Part shown: positions 26,426 to 36,373 of the stretch, in pieces
Position numbering within the stretch: the stretch's first letter is position 1
How the letters are laid out: every line of letters starts with the position of its first letter
Source of the DNA: Brevibacterium spongiae
Lineage (GTDB): Bacteria > Actinomycetota > Actinomycetes > Actinomycetales > Brevibacteriaceae
Length of the DNA: 64,000 nucleotides
Assembly: GCF_026168515.1 (NCBI RefSeq)
Contig: NZ_CP093443.1
Location: forward strand, 3,100,001 to 3,164,000
Reading direction: 5' to 3'
Position numbers and translations under genes: made by a program
Notes under the pieces: model-generated
What the model was told of the DNA's origin: nothing
Seen by the model: the letters and a program-made list of their open reading frames with translations, nothing else
Database searches by the model: none

Positions 26426-28243
26426 TCAGAAGAGGCCGGTGATGTTTCCGTCCTCGGTGATGTCGATCCTCAGTGCCGAAGGTTCCTTCGGCAGGCCGGG
26501 CATTGTCATGATGTCGCCGGCAATGACGACGACGAACCCGGCACCAGCCGACAGGCGCACATCCTTGACCTCGATGATGTGACCGGTCGGGGCCCCGCGC
26601 AGGGTCGCGTCCGTGGACAGCGAGTACTGGGTCTTCGCGATGCACACGGGCGCATCTCCATACCCTTCCTCGGTGAATTGCTTGAGCTTCCGCTTGACCT
26701 TGACCGGAAGGTCGACGTCCGCCGCCTGGTAGATCCGCTGCGCAATTGTGCGGATCTTGTCCTCCAGAGGCAGATCGAGCTCGTAGCTGTACCGCGCACG
26801 CGTAGTCGGATCGACGGCAGGAGCTTCGGCATCCCCCGAGGCGGTGCCGGCGACGAAGACCGAACCATCGTCGACGGCCGGTCCAGCCGTACCATCACTG
26901 CGTCCAGCACCAGCGCCGCCGCTGCCCGAGACCCCACCGGCGGCCTCGACGACCGCTTCGGCCAGGTCCAGCGCACCTTTTCCGCCATCGGCCCAATGCG
27001 TCGACTCGACGGCGGCAACCCCCAGCCCGTCGAGGTGGGAGATCGCCGCGGCCATCTCCTCGTCGGTGTCTGTGGGGAATCGGTTGAAGCACACGACCGG
27101 GGTCAGCCCGTAGATCTCGCGCAGGTTCTTGCAGTGCAGCTCGAGGTTGCTCATCCCCTCCAGAACCGCTGACACATCGGTAGAGTTCACGTCCTTCACG
27201 TCGACTCCGCCGTGGTACTTCAGCGCCCGCAGCGTTGCGACGACGACCACGGCCGAGGGCCAGATCCCAGCGGTCCGGCACTTGATGTCGAGGAACTTCT
27301 CGGCACCGAGGTCGGCGCCGAAGCCCGCTTCCGTGACGACCCAGTCGCCCAGCGCCAGTCCCGCCTTCGTCGCGAGCAGGCTGTTGCAGCCGTGGGCGAT
27401 GTTGGCGAAGGGACCGCCGTGGATGAATGCCGGCGAATGCTCGAGCGTCTGCACGAGGTTCGGCGCCAAGGCGTTGCGCAGCAGCGCGGTCATCGCTCCG
27501 GCGGCGCCGATATCGTTAACGGTGATCGGCTCCCTCGAACGGCTGTGCGCGAGCACGATCCGCCCCAGCCGCTCCTTGAGGTCAGCCAACGAGGTGGCCA
27601 GGCAGAATACGGCCATGACCTCGCTGGCGACGACGATGTCGAAGGCGTCTTCGCGGGGCACTCCCCCGTTGATGCCGCCGAGTCCGACGACGACCCCGCG
27701 CAGCGCTCGGTCGTTGAGGTCGACGACACGGCGGATGTGGATGCGGCGCGGGTCGACGTCGAGATCGTTGCCGAAGTGAATGTGGTTATCGAGCATCGTC
27801 GCGGCGAGGTTGTTCGCCGCCGCGATGGCCGCGAAGTCCCCGGTGAAGTGGAGGTTGATGTCCTCCATCGGCACGACCTGGGCGTAACCGCCGCCGGCCG
27901 CGCCGCCTTTCATCCCGAAGACCGGGCCCATGCTCGGCTCGCGCAGCGCCAGCACTGCCTTACCGACCTCGGGGTTCGAGCGGGCGAGTTCGTTGAGACC
28001 GTCGGCCAGGCCGATGCTCGTCGTGGTCTTGCCCTCGCCTGCCGGGGTCGGGCTCATGGCAGTGACGAGGATGAGTCGGCCGTCGGTGGCGTCCGCGGAC
28101 GCCTTGTCGAGGACGTCGATGGGCACCTTCGCCTTCGTCCATCCGTGGGGAATGATGTCCTGCGCGTCGAGTCCCAGCCCAGCGGCGATGTCGACGATGG
28201 GATCGAGCTCGGCGCTGAGCGCAATATCCATATCTGTGGTCAT
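26426..28243 (-). CDS. fhs: formate--tetrahydrofolate ligase
   Basis: Makes 10-formyltetrahydrofolate from formate, THF and ATP, feeding one-carbon metabolism. The P-loop TPAGEGKTT is at residues 66-74. REPSMGPVFGMKGGAAGGGYAQV, LHFTGDFAAI, AANNLAATMLDNH and the C-terminal MTMPGLPKEPSA are diagnostic. At 605 residues it exceeds the usual 555-560. The excess is a Gly/Ser/Ala/Asp-rich insert at about residues 437-483. The ATG at 28241-28243 gives MTTDMDIAL; the longer frame from 28333 is not supported by composition. No folate or purine gene lies beside it. Confidence 0.93.
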   Translation of the reverse strand: MTTDMDIALSAELDPIVDIAAGLGLDAQDIIPHGWTKAKVPIDVLDKASADATDGRLILVTAMSPTPAGEGKTTTSIGLADGLNELARSNPEVGKAVLALREPSMGPVFGMKGGAAGGGYAQVVPMEDINLHFTGDFAAIAAANNLAATMLDNHIHFGNDLDVDPRRIHIRRVVDLNDRALRGVVVGLGGINGGVPREDAFDIVVASEVMAVFCLATSLADLKERLGRIVLAHSRSREPITVNDIGAAGAMTALLRNALAPNLVQTLEHSPAFIHGGPFANIAHGCNSLLATKAGLALGDWVVTEAGFGADLGAEKFLDIKCRTAGIWPSAVVVVATLRALKYHGGVDVKDVNSTDVSAVLEGMSNLELHCKNLREIYGLTPVVCFNRFPTDTDEEMAAAISHLDGLGVAAVESTHWADGGKGALDLAEAVVEAAGGVSGSGGAGAGRSDGTAGPAVDDGSVFVAGTASGDAEAPAVDPTTRARYSYELDLPLEDKIRTIAQRIYQAADVDLPVKVKRKLKQFTEEGYGDAPVCIAKTQYSLSTDATLRGAPTGHIIEVKDVRLSAGAGFVVVIAGDIMTMPGLPKEPSALRIDITEDGNITGLF

Positions 28244-28419
28244 AAGGCCATCATGCCGCTTCGACCGGGTTTTGTGACCACCCCCGAACAGAGAATTCGC
28301 GCAATGTGCGCTGAGTTCCGGCCACCTCATCATTCCCCTCGCCGAGGCGGCCCACCGTCCCGTGGCCGACTGAACGTTGCGCGATGCTCCTAAGAGAATG
28401 ATCAGAGTTGACTCGTTGG

Positions 28420-29691
28420 CTAGGGTCCAAGCAACGCCAACGGAATCACCGCGACTCCGTCGGGACGACGATAGGCTGCCTCACCGGTAGTCACGACCAC
28501 CTTGTTGACCAACCGGTCCCCGATCTGTTCCCCTAGCCAATTGAGATGTCGCACGTCGGAGTCGCGGACCGTTGCAGCAAGCTTGACCTCGATGGCAACA
28601 ACGCGTCGATCCTCACCTTCGACGATGATGTCGATTTCGCGCTCAGTGTCCCTCGTTCTCAGGTGGCCCACGTGTGCTTCAACTGCTTCCGCATAGACTC
28701 GCACACTCTGCGTCGCCAGCGACTCGAACAGTGCACCAAGCCATGTGCCCGTCGTGGCAGCTACTCTTTGCCCGTCTCCTTTGAGCAGTCCACTGTGGCC
28801 GATTCCGCTCATTCGGGCGGCGATCGCTGGATCAACCAGGTGATGTTTCGGAGTCTTTGTGAGTCGCTTGAGCGGGTTGAGAGCCGGGATCCACGCCGGC
28901 AGCGGGTCGAGAATGAATAGCCGTTGCAGGTGCTCCCGATACGATTGAACTGTATTTCTCGCAGGTTTGTCGGCCTCTCCTGCAGCTGCCGAGTCAAGGA
29001 TCTGGGTGAAATTCGCATTCGTCGACGTTGCGGCACCGTAGGCCGACAGCCACGACCTCAGCGCGTCAGGTCTCTTGACCTCGATTCCATTGTCTGGGAG
29101 TTCCTTTTCGACGATACGTGAGACATAACTGTCCAACTGAGGACGGCGGGCTCGGGAGGGCAGTTGTCTGATACCTGGAAATCCTGAAGCGAGTATCTCT
29201 TCGGTGTACTGAGACAGCCGGATCGGCGATTCGCCGCCAATTGCAAGCTCTCCATCCTGCAAAAGATCCGACAGCGAAACGCTAGGTTCGCAAATCTCAC
29301 GCTCCGCCAACGACAGCGGGCGCATGGTCATTGTGACGATGCGACCTGCGCCTGAATGGATCCTCGCATTCGGCGTTACACCTGCCGACCCAGCAAGCAG
29401 AAATTGACCGCCTCGAGCGTCATCGTCAACTGCGGTTCGAACTCGGTCCCAGACCTCCGGCACAAGTTGCCATTCGTCGATCAGCACCGGTGCCGGGACA
29501 TCAATGATGTGGTCATAGTTCGCCTGTACGACCTCTCGCTGAGCGGGCCGGTTCAGCGACAGAACGGATCGCACTCGCTGTGTCGCCGTCGCCGTTTTGC
29601 CGACGCCCTTAGCCCCCTCCAGAGCGATCGCCGACAAGGGAGGAAAGACCTCATCAAGGACGGAGTCAATGATTCGCCTGGTGTACGACAT
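28420..29691 (-). CDS. AAA_14/DUF4143 family ATPase
   Basis: A 423-residue member of the AAA_14 plus DUF4143 proteins, frequent in actinobacteria and usually of unknown function. Walker A is ALEGAKGVGKTATA near residue 23. VLIDEWQLVPEVWDRVR is Walker B with its sensor region, and LLAGSAGV follows. The C-terminal DUF4143 part has a nuclease-like core, TEREIDIIVEGEDRRVVAIEVKLA, with Asp, Glu-x-Lys spacing as in PD-(D/E)XK folds. Its upstream region carries five 23-bp iterons. The genes are often present in several copies per genome. Confidence 0.8.
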   Translation of the reverse strand: MSYTRRIIDSVLDEVFPPLSAIALEGAKGVGKTATATQRVRSVLSLNRPAQREVVQANYDHIIDVPAPVLIDEWQLVPEVWDRVRTAVDDDARGGQFLLAGSAGVTPNARIHSGAGRIVTMTMRPLSLAEREICEPSVSLSDLLQDGELAIGGESPIRLSQYTEEILASGFPGIRQLPSRARRPQLDSYVSRIVEKELPDNGIEVKRPDALRSWLSAYGAATSTNANFTQILDSAAAGEADKPARNTVQSYREHLQRLFILDPLPAWIPALNPLKRLTKTPKHHLVDPAIAARMSGIGHSGLLKGDGQRVAATTGTWLGALFESLATQSVRVYAEAVEAHVGHLRTRDTEREIDIIVEGEDRRVVAIEVKLAATVRDSDVRHLNWLGEQIGDRLVNKVVVTTGEAAYRRPDGVAVIPLALLGP

Positions 29692-29720
29692 GAGTTCAAT
29701 CTACCACCATCTTGATCCCA

Positions 29721-29828
29721 ATTGAGCATTTTGCGGTACATCAATTGAGCAAATCGCGGTGCTCCTATTGAGCATTTCGCGGTGTTCCCATTGAGCATTT
29801 CGCGGGTATTTCATAAAGTATTCCGCGG
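29721..29828. repeat. 23-bp iterons upstream of the AAA_14 ATPase gene
   Basis: Direct repeats of ATTGAGCATTTCGCGG begin at 29721, 29744, 29767 and 29790, at exactly 23-bp intervals, and a decayed fifth unit begins at 29813. The array starts 29 bp before the leftward ATPase start, in its promoter or leader. The regular spacing, about two helical turns, suggests cooperative binding of one protein. Confidence 0.8.
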
Positions 29829-29838
29829 CCCTCCCATC

Positions 29839-30201
29839 TCACCCCGCATACTCCGAGCACTCCGGGCACCGGGTCATGAGATCGTGCCGGCATTCGCGAA
29901 CGTGGAGAAGGAACTTCTCCGCAGAATCGAGCGAGGTCCGCTGCGCTCGGATCGCCGACAGCCGGGCCGCAATCACCGCAGCGCGGCCTTCCTCACCGCG
30001 GTGGAGGACCGCACGGATCTCGGCGAGGCTCATGCCCACGCCCTGACAGGAACGCACGATCCGGCACCGGCTCAGCTGCTCGTCCGAATAGTCACGGTGC
30101 CCGCTCGGCGCCCGCCCCGGAACGACGACGCCCTCGTCCTCCCAATGCCTGAGCGCATGCGCGGCGACGCCGATCTGTGCCGCAGCCTCTCCGATCTTCA
30201 T
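29839..30201 (-). CDS. MerR-family transcriptional regulator
   Basis: A 120-residue MerR-type activator. The winged helix is MKIGEAAAQIGVAAHALRHWEDEGVV, followed by the linking helix and dimerisation region (SAIRAQRTSLDSAEKFLLH). The C-terminus has Cys and His residues (ECRHDLMTRCPEC), a possible metal or thiol sensor. The ATG at 30199-30201 starts exactly at the conserved MKIG. It is divergent from an alpha/beta hydrolase gene, with a palindromic operator in the 54-bp gap. Confidence 0.85.
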   Translation of the reverse strand: MKIGEAAAQIGVAAHALRHWEDEGVVVPGRAPSGHRDYSDEQLSRCRIVRSCQGVGMSLAEIRAVLHRGEEGRAAVIAARLSAIRAQRTSLDSAEKFLLHVRECRHDLMTRCPECSEYAG

Positions 30202-30217
30202 AGATCCATAGTGACAC

Positions 30218-30234
30218 GTTGACTTAAGGTCAAC
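30218..30234. promoter_or_regulatory. MerR-type operator palindrome
   Basis: GTTGAC-TTAAG-GTCAAC, 6-bp arms with a 5-base spacer, 17 bases above the MerR start and 22 bases before the hydrolase start. TTGACTT serves as a -35-like element rightward. Placement between divergent MerR and target genes is typical for self-regulating MerR systems. Confidence 0.6.
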
Positions 30235-30255
30235 CTGAAGTTCTACTGTCGATCC

Positions 30256-31242
30256 ATGACAGACAGCGACATCCGCACCAGAACCGACCGCATCACCTTC
30301 AGCGACGGCGCCGAGGCGGTCACCACGACCATCGAACCGACCGGCACCGACAACCGGCAGTGCCGCCTCGGCGAGGTCATCATCTGCCATGGAACCCCGT
30401 GGTCATCGCGGATGTGGCTGCCGCTCGCCCGCGAGATCGCGCGGCACCATCGCGTCCGCCTGTGGGACATGCCCGGTTATGGTGAGTCGATTCCCGGAGC
30501 TCGGACCACATGGCCATCGGGCGATGAGGACCACACGAACGAGCAGTCGGTGACTCCACTCACCGAGGCGGCCCCCGCCCTTGATCTCATCACCCAACGT
30601 CGCCGTCTGGCCGAGCTCATCGAGTACTGGGAAGTATCGAATCCGCACGTCATCGCTCACGATATCGGCGGGGCCGTGGCTCTCGGCGCGCACCTGTTGG
30701 AGGAATGCGATTTCGCATCGCTGTTTCTGCTCGACGTCGTCACCCTCGATCCGTGGGGTTCACCGTTCTTCCGTCTCGTGGCCGAAAACGAAGCGGTCTT
30801 CGCCGCCCTTCCGTCTCCGCTCCATGGCGCGCTGGTCCGCGAATACATTGCGGGTGCCAGCGGCCCTGGAGATCCCGCCGATGCGACCGATCTCGGCGGC
30901 CCGCTTCGGCCCGCCGACCGAAATCTCAGCGATGCTCACCTCACCGAACTCACCACCCCGTGGTGCACCGAGGCCGGTCAACCTGCGTTCTACCGACAGA
31001 TCGCCGCTTTGAGCCCTGCACACACGGCACCGATCGTCGACCGCCTCGGCGAGGTGCGCTGCCCGGTGCGCATCGGTTGGGGTGAGGACGATCCGTGGAT
31101 CCCTGTCGAGCAAACCGACCGCTTGGCTCGAGCACTCCCAGGAGAACCCGAAGTGACCCGCTTCCCGCGCTCCGCGCATCTCGTCCCGCTTGAAGCTCCG
31201 CAGGATCTCCTCGCCGAGGTGACCGCCTGGCTCGACGGGTGA
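30256..31242 (+). CDS. alpha/beta hydrolase with Asp nucleophile
   Basis: A 328-residue alpha/beta-fold hydrolase. The oxyanion motif is CHGTPWSS near residue 44 (HGTP). LWDMPGYGES follows. The nucleophile elbow AHDIGG carries Asp, as in epoxide hydrolases and haloalkane dehalogenases rather than Ser esterases. GEDDPWIP provides the acid, and SAHLVPLEAP the histidine. The substrate cannot be told from sequence. Divergent from and probably controlled by the MerR regulator next to it. Confidence 0.82.
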   Translation: MTDSDIRTRTDRITFSDGAEAVTTTIEPTGTDNRQCRLGEVIICHGTPWSSRMWLPLAREIARHHRVRLWDMPGYGESIPGARTTWPSGDEDHTNEQSVTPLTEAAPALDLITQRRRLAELIEYWEVSNPHVIAHDIGGAVALGAHLLEECDFASLFLLDVVTLDPWGSPFFRLVAENEAVFAALPSPLHGALVREYIAGASGPGDPADATDLGGPLRPADRNLSDAHLTELTTPWCTEAGQPAFYRQIAALSPAHTAPIVDRLGEVRCPVRIGWGEDDPWIPVEQTDRLARALPGEPEVTRFPRSAHLVPLEAPQDLLAEVTAWLDG

Positions 31243-31267
31243 GAGCCGTGTGCGAGATTATGGCACC

Positions 31268-32020
31268 ATGCGCACTTTCGACGAGCTCGTCACCGAGGCA
31301 CAGTCCGCCGACGTCACCGGGTGGGGGTTCGACTGGCTGGACGGACGTGCCACCGAAGAGCGACCGCTGTGGCGGTACTCCGCGCTGCTGGCCAGGCGAC
31401 TGTCGACGGCGACCGCTGCCCTGGACATCGACACCGGCGGTGGCGAAGTGGTCGACGAGGCTCCCGTGCTGCCCCCGCGCATGACGGTGTCCGAGGCGCA
31501 CCGACCCAATGTCGCCGTGGCCCGTTATCGGCTCGGCCCGCGGGGAGTCGACGTCGTCGAGGCCGACGCCCGACATCTGCCATTCGCCAACGGCAGCTTC
31601 GACCTCGTCAGCTCGCGCCATCCCGTGAGCCCCGCGTGGTCGGAGATCGCCCGCGTGCTCGTTCCCGGAGGTACTTATGTGGCCCAGCACGTCGGTCCGG
31701 CCTCGGCGTTCGAGCTCATCGAGTTCTTCCTCGGACCGCAGCCCGAGAATCGCCGGGCACGTCATCCGGACACCGAAACTGCTGCCGCCGAGGCGGCCGG
31801 GCTCGACGTCGATACCGTGCAGACCGCGCGGTGTCGCATGGAGTTCTTCGACATCGGTGCGATCGTGTGGATCCTGCGCAAGTGCCCGTGGTGGGTGCCC
31901 GGTTTCGCCGTCGCAGACTACCTGCCTCAGCTGCGGGAACTCGACACTCAGATGCGCCGGGGTGAGCCCTTCGTCGCCCACTCGACGCGGCACCTCATCA
32001 TCGCCTCGAAGCGCCGCTGA
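31268..32020 (+). CDS. class I SAM-dependent methyltransferase
   Basis: A 250-residue methyltransferase starting MRTFDELV. The SAM-binding first motif is degenerate: ALDIDTGGGEVVD. VVEADARHLPFANGSFDLVSSRHP and IARVLVPGGTYVAQHVG are the later motifs of the Methyltransf_11 fold. The substrate is unknown. The start at 31268 is preferred to a GTG six codons upstream. It lies 25 bases after the hydrolase and may be cotranscribed. Confidence 0.75.
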   Translation: MRTFDELVTEAQSADVTGWGFDWLDGRATEERPLWRYSALLARRLSTATAALDIDTGGGEVVDEAPVLPPRMTVSEAHRPNVAVARYRLGPRGVDVVEADARHLPFANGSFDLVSSRHPVSPAWSEIARVLVPGGTYVAQHVGPASAFELIEFFLGPQPENRRARHPDTETAAAEAAGLDVDTVQTARCRMEFFDIGAIVWILRKCPWWVPGFAVADYLPQLRELDTQMRRGEPFVAHSTRHLIIASKRR

Positions 32021-32108
32021 CTCAGCGGAGGTCGATGACGGCGTCGACTTCGCCGACGGTCGTCCGCGCATCCGAGAGCGAGACTTCCGCCGACCCCCTG
32101 CCTTCGGA

Positions 32109-32125
32109 ATACCCTGCGGGGGTAT
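32109..32125. promoter_or_regulatory. CsoR-type copper operator
   Basis: ATACCCTGCGGGGGTAT is a near match to the Cu(I)-sensor CsoR operator seen ahead of copZA genes (ATACCC-N3-GGGGGTAT core). It is about 70 bases before the YdhK-type lipoprotein start, and TATATC overlaps its right end as a possible -10 element. Repression in low copper and release by Cu(I) is the expected logic. Confidence 0.72.
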
Positions 32126-32194
32126 ATCGTTGCCATTGCGGACCCGCCGAAGAGGCGACCGCAGGAAACGAATGCCAACACCAGGAGGTCTCCC

Positions 32195-32848
32195 ATGAAG
32201 AAGTCCGCTCAGATGATGCGGCTCACCGCCGTCGCCGCGGCGATCGGGCTCGCCCTCGCCGGCTGCTCGGCCCCGAACGACGAGGCTCAGGAGTCCGGCG
32301 GCATGACAACCGAGACTGCCGCCAGCGAATCAGCCCACGACGGCGACAGGTCCGATCGCGCCGGTATGAAGCACGAGGACAGCGGGTCCGATGAGGAATC
32401 CGGCGGCCACGAAGGAATGAACAACATGGACGGAGGTGCCCCGCCGAAGGGCATCGAGAAGGCCGCGGACCCGAAGTTCGAGATCGGCGACGACGTGGTT
32501 CTCACCGCCGACCACATGCCGGGGATGAAGAACGCCCCTGCGAAGGTCACTGGTGCCTTCGACACCACGGCCTACGAGATCAGCTACACCCCCACCGATG
32601 GCGGCGAACCCGTGAAGAACCACAAGTGGGTCGTTCACGAGGAGCTCGAGAACCCGGGCCAGGCGCCGCTGAAGGAGGGCACCGAGATCACCGTCAATGC
32701 CGATCACATGCCCGGATTGAAGGGCGCGAAGGCCACCATCGACTCGTCGACCGACGAGACCGTCTACATGGTCGACGTCAACGGCAAGGACATGTCGATG
32801 ACCAACCATAAGTGGATGGTCGAAAGCGAGATGAAACCCGCGAAGTAG
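32195..32848 (+). CDS. YdhK-type lipoprotein with two DUF1541 domains
   Basis: A 217-residue secreted lipoprotein. The signal peptide ends in LALAGC; the lipidated Cys is near residue 24. An acidic His/Met-rich spacer (MKHEDSGSDEES, HEGMNNMDGG) follows. Two DUF1541 repeats each begin ADHMPGMK or ADHMPGLK and end NHKWVVHEE or NHKWMVESE. His and Met clusters fit copper binding at the cell surface, and a CsoR-type operator lies upstream. No other copper genes are in the window. AGGAGG lies about eight bases before the ATG. Confidence 0.87.
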   Translation: MKKSAQMMRLTAVAAAIGLALAGCSAPNDEAQESGGMTTETAASESAHDGDRSDRAGMKHEDSGSDEESGGHEGMNNMDGGAPPKGIEKAADPKFEIGDDVVLTADHMPGMKNAPAKVTGAFDTTAYEISYTPTDGGEPVKNHKWVVHEELENPGQAPLKEGTEITVNADHMPGLKGAKATIDSSTDETVYMVDVNGKDMSMTNHKWMVESEMKPAK

Positions 32849-32854
32849 CCCGCC

Positions 32855-34003
32855 TCAGGACGAGGCCGACGCACCCACACGGAATCGCTCCGGCACTCGG
32901 CCAGCACCGATGGCGAGATCGGCGGCGAACTCTCCGAGCAGCGGCGCGAACTTGGCCCCGTGACCCGAACACGCGGAGACGACGACAAGCCCGTCGACCT
33001 CGTCGATGACGAAGTCCTCATTCGGGGTGTTCGTGAACAGGCACGTCGTCTCCGCATACGGCTCGGGCACGACCCCCGGCAGAAAGCACTGCGCGTAGTC
33101 GATCATCCGCGTACGCATCTCCTCGGTGATCTGCCCGTCCTGGTCGAGCGCCGAACCGATCACGCGTCCGCCGTTGAACTGGGCGAGCTTCTGCCCGGCG
33201 AAACCGGCATCCCGCCCACCGGGCAGACCATAGGTGAACATCTCACCGGATTTGTGGATGAACGTCGGCCACACGGTCGCCGCTCGGCCATCGGCATCGG
33301 CATCACGGTAGGGCATATGGAAGGCCTGCTCCTGTCGAACCTCGAACTGCGGCAGCGCATTGAGAAACCCCTCCGGAAGCCCAAGATCGCCGAGGAGGGC
33401 AGGCAGCCATCCGCCGGCAGCGACGATGACACGGTCACCTTCGATGACCTCCCCCGTCGCCGAGGCGGCACGGAAGCCGCCCGCAGATCGTCGAGTCACC
33501 TCAGTGACAGTCCAATCGGTGAGGATCCGAGCCCGACCGGTCGCCACGGCGAGGTCGAGCAGGGTCGTCACTGTGGTCTCGGCATCGATGACCCCGGCAT
33601 CCGGATGCCACAGGACCTCGGTGTCGAAGGTGAACTGCGGCCAGCGTTCGGCGGCGCGCGCCGGGTCGAGGACCTCATGATCGACACCGACCGTCTCGAA
33701 GATCTCGGCGAGCAGGCTGGTGTGCCGGGCATCGCCGTGGTCGATGGCTCCGGTACGGGTGATCAGTTCGGTGCCCGACACCGCTTCGAGCTGATCCCAG
33801 AGTTCCCGGGATCGCACGACGAGTTCGGTGTAGAGCTGGTCGGGGTAGGCATAGCGGAAGATCCGTGCCGAACCGTGCGAGCTGCCGCGGTCGTTGGCCG
33901 GGGTATGCCGTTCGACCACGGTGACGTCCTCGCCCCGCGCGGTCAAAGAATAGGCGGCTGCTGCACCGGCCAGTCCGGCGCCGACGATGATGTGGTGGGT
34001 CAT
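32855..34003 (-). CDS. SolA-like FAD-dependent oxidase (sarcosine/N-methyl-amino-acid type)
   Basis: A 382-residue flavoenzyme related to monomeric sarcosine oxidase and N-methyl-L-tryptophan oxidase. FAD-binding HHIIVGAGLAGAAAAYSL near the start, then RGSSHGSARIFRYAYPD, a substrate-loop landmark of the group. ETTCLFTNTPNEDFVID carries the Cys used for covalent FAD attachment, and CSGHGAKFAP closes the FAD site. It ends 6 bp from the convergent YdhK gene and lies 66 bp downstream of galE on the same strand. Substrate uncertain. Confidence 0.83.
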   Translation of the reverse strand: MTHHIIVGAGLAGAAAAYSLTARGEDVTVVERHTPANDRGSSHGSARIFRYAYPDQLYTELVVRSRELWDQLEAVSGTELITRTGAIDHGDARHTSLLAEIFETVGVDHEVLDPARAAERWPQFTFDTEVLWHPDAGVIDAETTVTTLLDLAVATGRARILTDWTVTEVTRRSAGGFRAASATGEVIEGDRVIVAAGGWLPALLGDLGLPEGFLNALPQFEVRQEQAFHMPYRDADADGRAATVWPTFIHKSGEMFTYGLPGGRDAGFAGQKLAQFNGGRVIGSALDQDGQITEEMRTRMIDYAQCFLPGVVPEPYAETTCLFTNTPNEDFVIDEVDGLVVVSACSGHGAKFAPLLGEFAADLAIGAGRVPERFRVGASASS

Positions 34004-34069
34004 CGACTCACCCTTCCCGTCCAGCCCAGACCGACCCTCGCGCGGGCCGACCTGCCCTGCCTGTCACCA

Positions 34070-35062
<993 letters not shown>

Positions 35063-35321
35063 GCGCCGTATCCTCCTACGTCACGAATGCTTGCCCACGA
35101 TCACGCCGACCGAAATCCGGCCGACACGTGGGATATGCAGAGTTGCATCAGATATGTTCCCAAGAATACGTGGTCACCCTGACACGACGCCTCCCGGCCA
35201 CCTCCAGACCCGGTGGGAACGCAGTGTGGAATCGGTTGAAATAGGGGCCTGCGGGTGGTCACGCCTTTCCCAGTCCTGCGACAGTGGAACCGAAATCCCC
35301 GACCAGGCAGGACCACCCCCT

Positions 35322-36368
35322 ATGCATGTGCTGCTGATCTCCGATCCCGGGCCGCCGAACCGCCGCATAGCCGCGATCAAGGACGAGTTCGAGAGTCTTC
35401 TGCGTGAGGACTTCGACGACTCGGCGCGGGTGGACTCGTGTGTCGAGACCCTCCGCGTCCGGCCCGACCATCAGCTGGAGTTCTCGACCATCGACGCCCT
35501 CGTCGCCGGGTATCCTGAGGCCGATCTCGTCATCATGTTCACGGGCATCCCCCGGCACACTCAAGGCAACCCGCTCATCGCCGAGGTCCTGCCCTCCCGC
35601 CACGTCGCGGTCGTCTCCGGCCCCACCCTCGGGGCGCTGTGTTCGCGGAAACGGCTGCTGAAGATCCTCATGAGCTGCAGCAACCAGATGCTGCCCACCG
35701 GTCAGATCGCTCAGCGACACCGTCTGCCCAGGTGGGGCGAGTGGACGAGCAGCGGCACGGCGGGCCGACGCACCCTGCATGCCCACACGTTCACCGGTGG
35801 TCCCAGGCTCGTGTCCGGAATGACGATGGCCAATGAACCTCTGCGCATGGCCTCGAAGCTCTCCCGCGCACTGGCAGCGGCGTCTGCCACCGGCGCCTTC
35901 GGCATCTTCTACAGCTCCATCTGGCAGATGGCCCATCACCTGTCGACGCTGCGTCTGATCTCGATCGGCATGATCGCCATCGTGGTCATGGTCAGCTGGC
36001 TCATCACCATCAACAGACTGTGGGACCGGCCGGTCAACGAACGGCTGACGCAGGTCGTCTTCTACTACAACCTCTCGACAGTGCTCACGCTGCTCATCTG
36101 CGTGGCCGCCCTCTACGCGTGCTTGGTAATCGGGATTCTTATCGGAAGTCTCGTCATCATCGATCCCGATTTCATGGCCAAGATCATCGGTCGCCCGCAC
36201 GCCAAGTTCTCGAATTACCTCGACATCGCGTGGCTCAGCGCCGCGATGGGCGTCGTCGCCGGCGCCCTGGGGTCGAGCTTCGACGACGGCGCCGACGTCA
36301 AGAACCTCACCCACGTCCAGCGGCTGCGTTCGCGTGTCTATGTCGCCGAGACCGACACCGCCGACTGA
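35322..36368 (+). CDS. membrane protein of unknown function
   Basis: I do not recognise a named family. The 348-residue protein starting MHVLLISDPGPPNRR has an N-terminal soluble part of about 180 residues with alternating strand/helix character (LVIMFTGIPRHTQGNPLI; VAVVSGPTLGALCS), like a Rossmann-type fold without a clear nucleotide loop. Four hydrophobic helices follow (about 190-330) and an acidic tail. The start at 35322 is supported by the MHVLLIS strand and an AGGCAGGA 10-16 bases upstream; the longer frame from 35061 overlaps the galE promoter. It converges on lhgO with a 5-bp gap. Confidence 0.65.
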   Translation: MHVLLISDPGPPNRRIAAIKDEFESLLREDFDDSARVDSCVETLRVRPDHQLEFSTIDALVAGYPEADLVIMFTGIPRHTQGNPLIAEVLPSRHVAVVSGPTLGALCSRKRLLKILMSCSNQMLPTGQIAQRHRLPRWGEWTSSGTAGRRTLHAHTFTGGPRLVSGMTMANEPLRMASKLSRALAAASATGAFGIFYSSIWQMAHHLSTLRLISIGMIAIVVMVSWLITINRLWDRPVNERLTQVVFYYNLSTVLTLLICVAALYACLVIGILIGSLVIIDPDFMAKIIGRPHAKFSNYLDIAWLSAAMGVVAGALGSSFDDGADVKNLTHVQRLRSRVYVAETDTAD

Positions 36369-36373
36369 GCGTC

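Noticed and set aside
29721..29828. CRISPR array or plasmid replication origin
   Set aside because: The 23-bp units have only 7-base gaps and there is no cas or rep gene; an origin would need evidence beyond iterons, so I call only a repeat.
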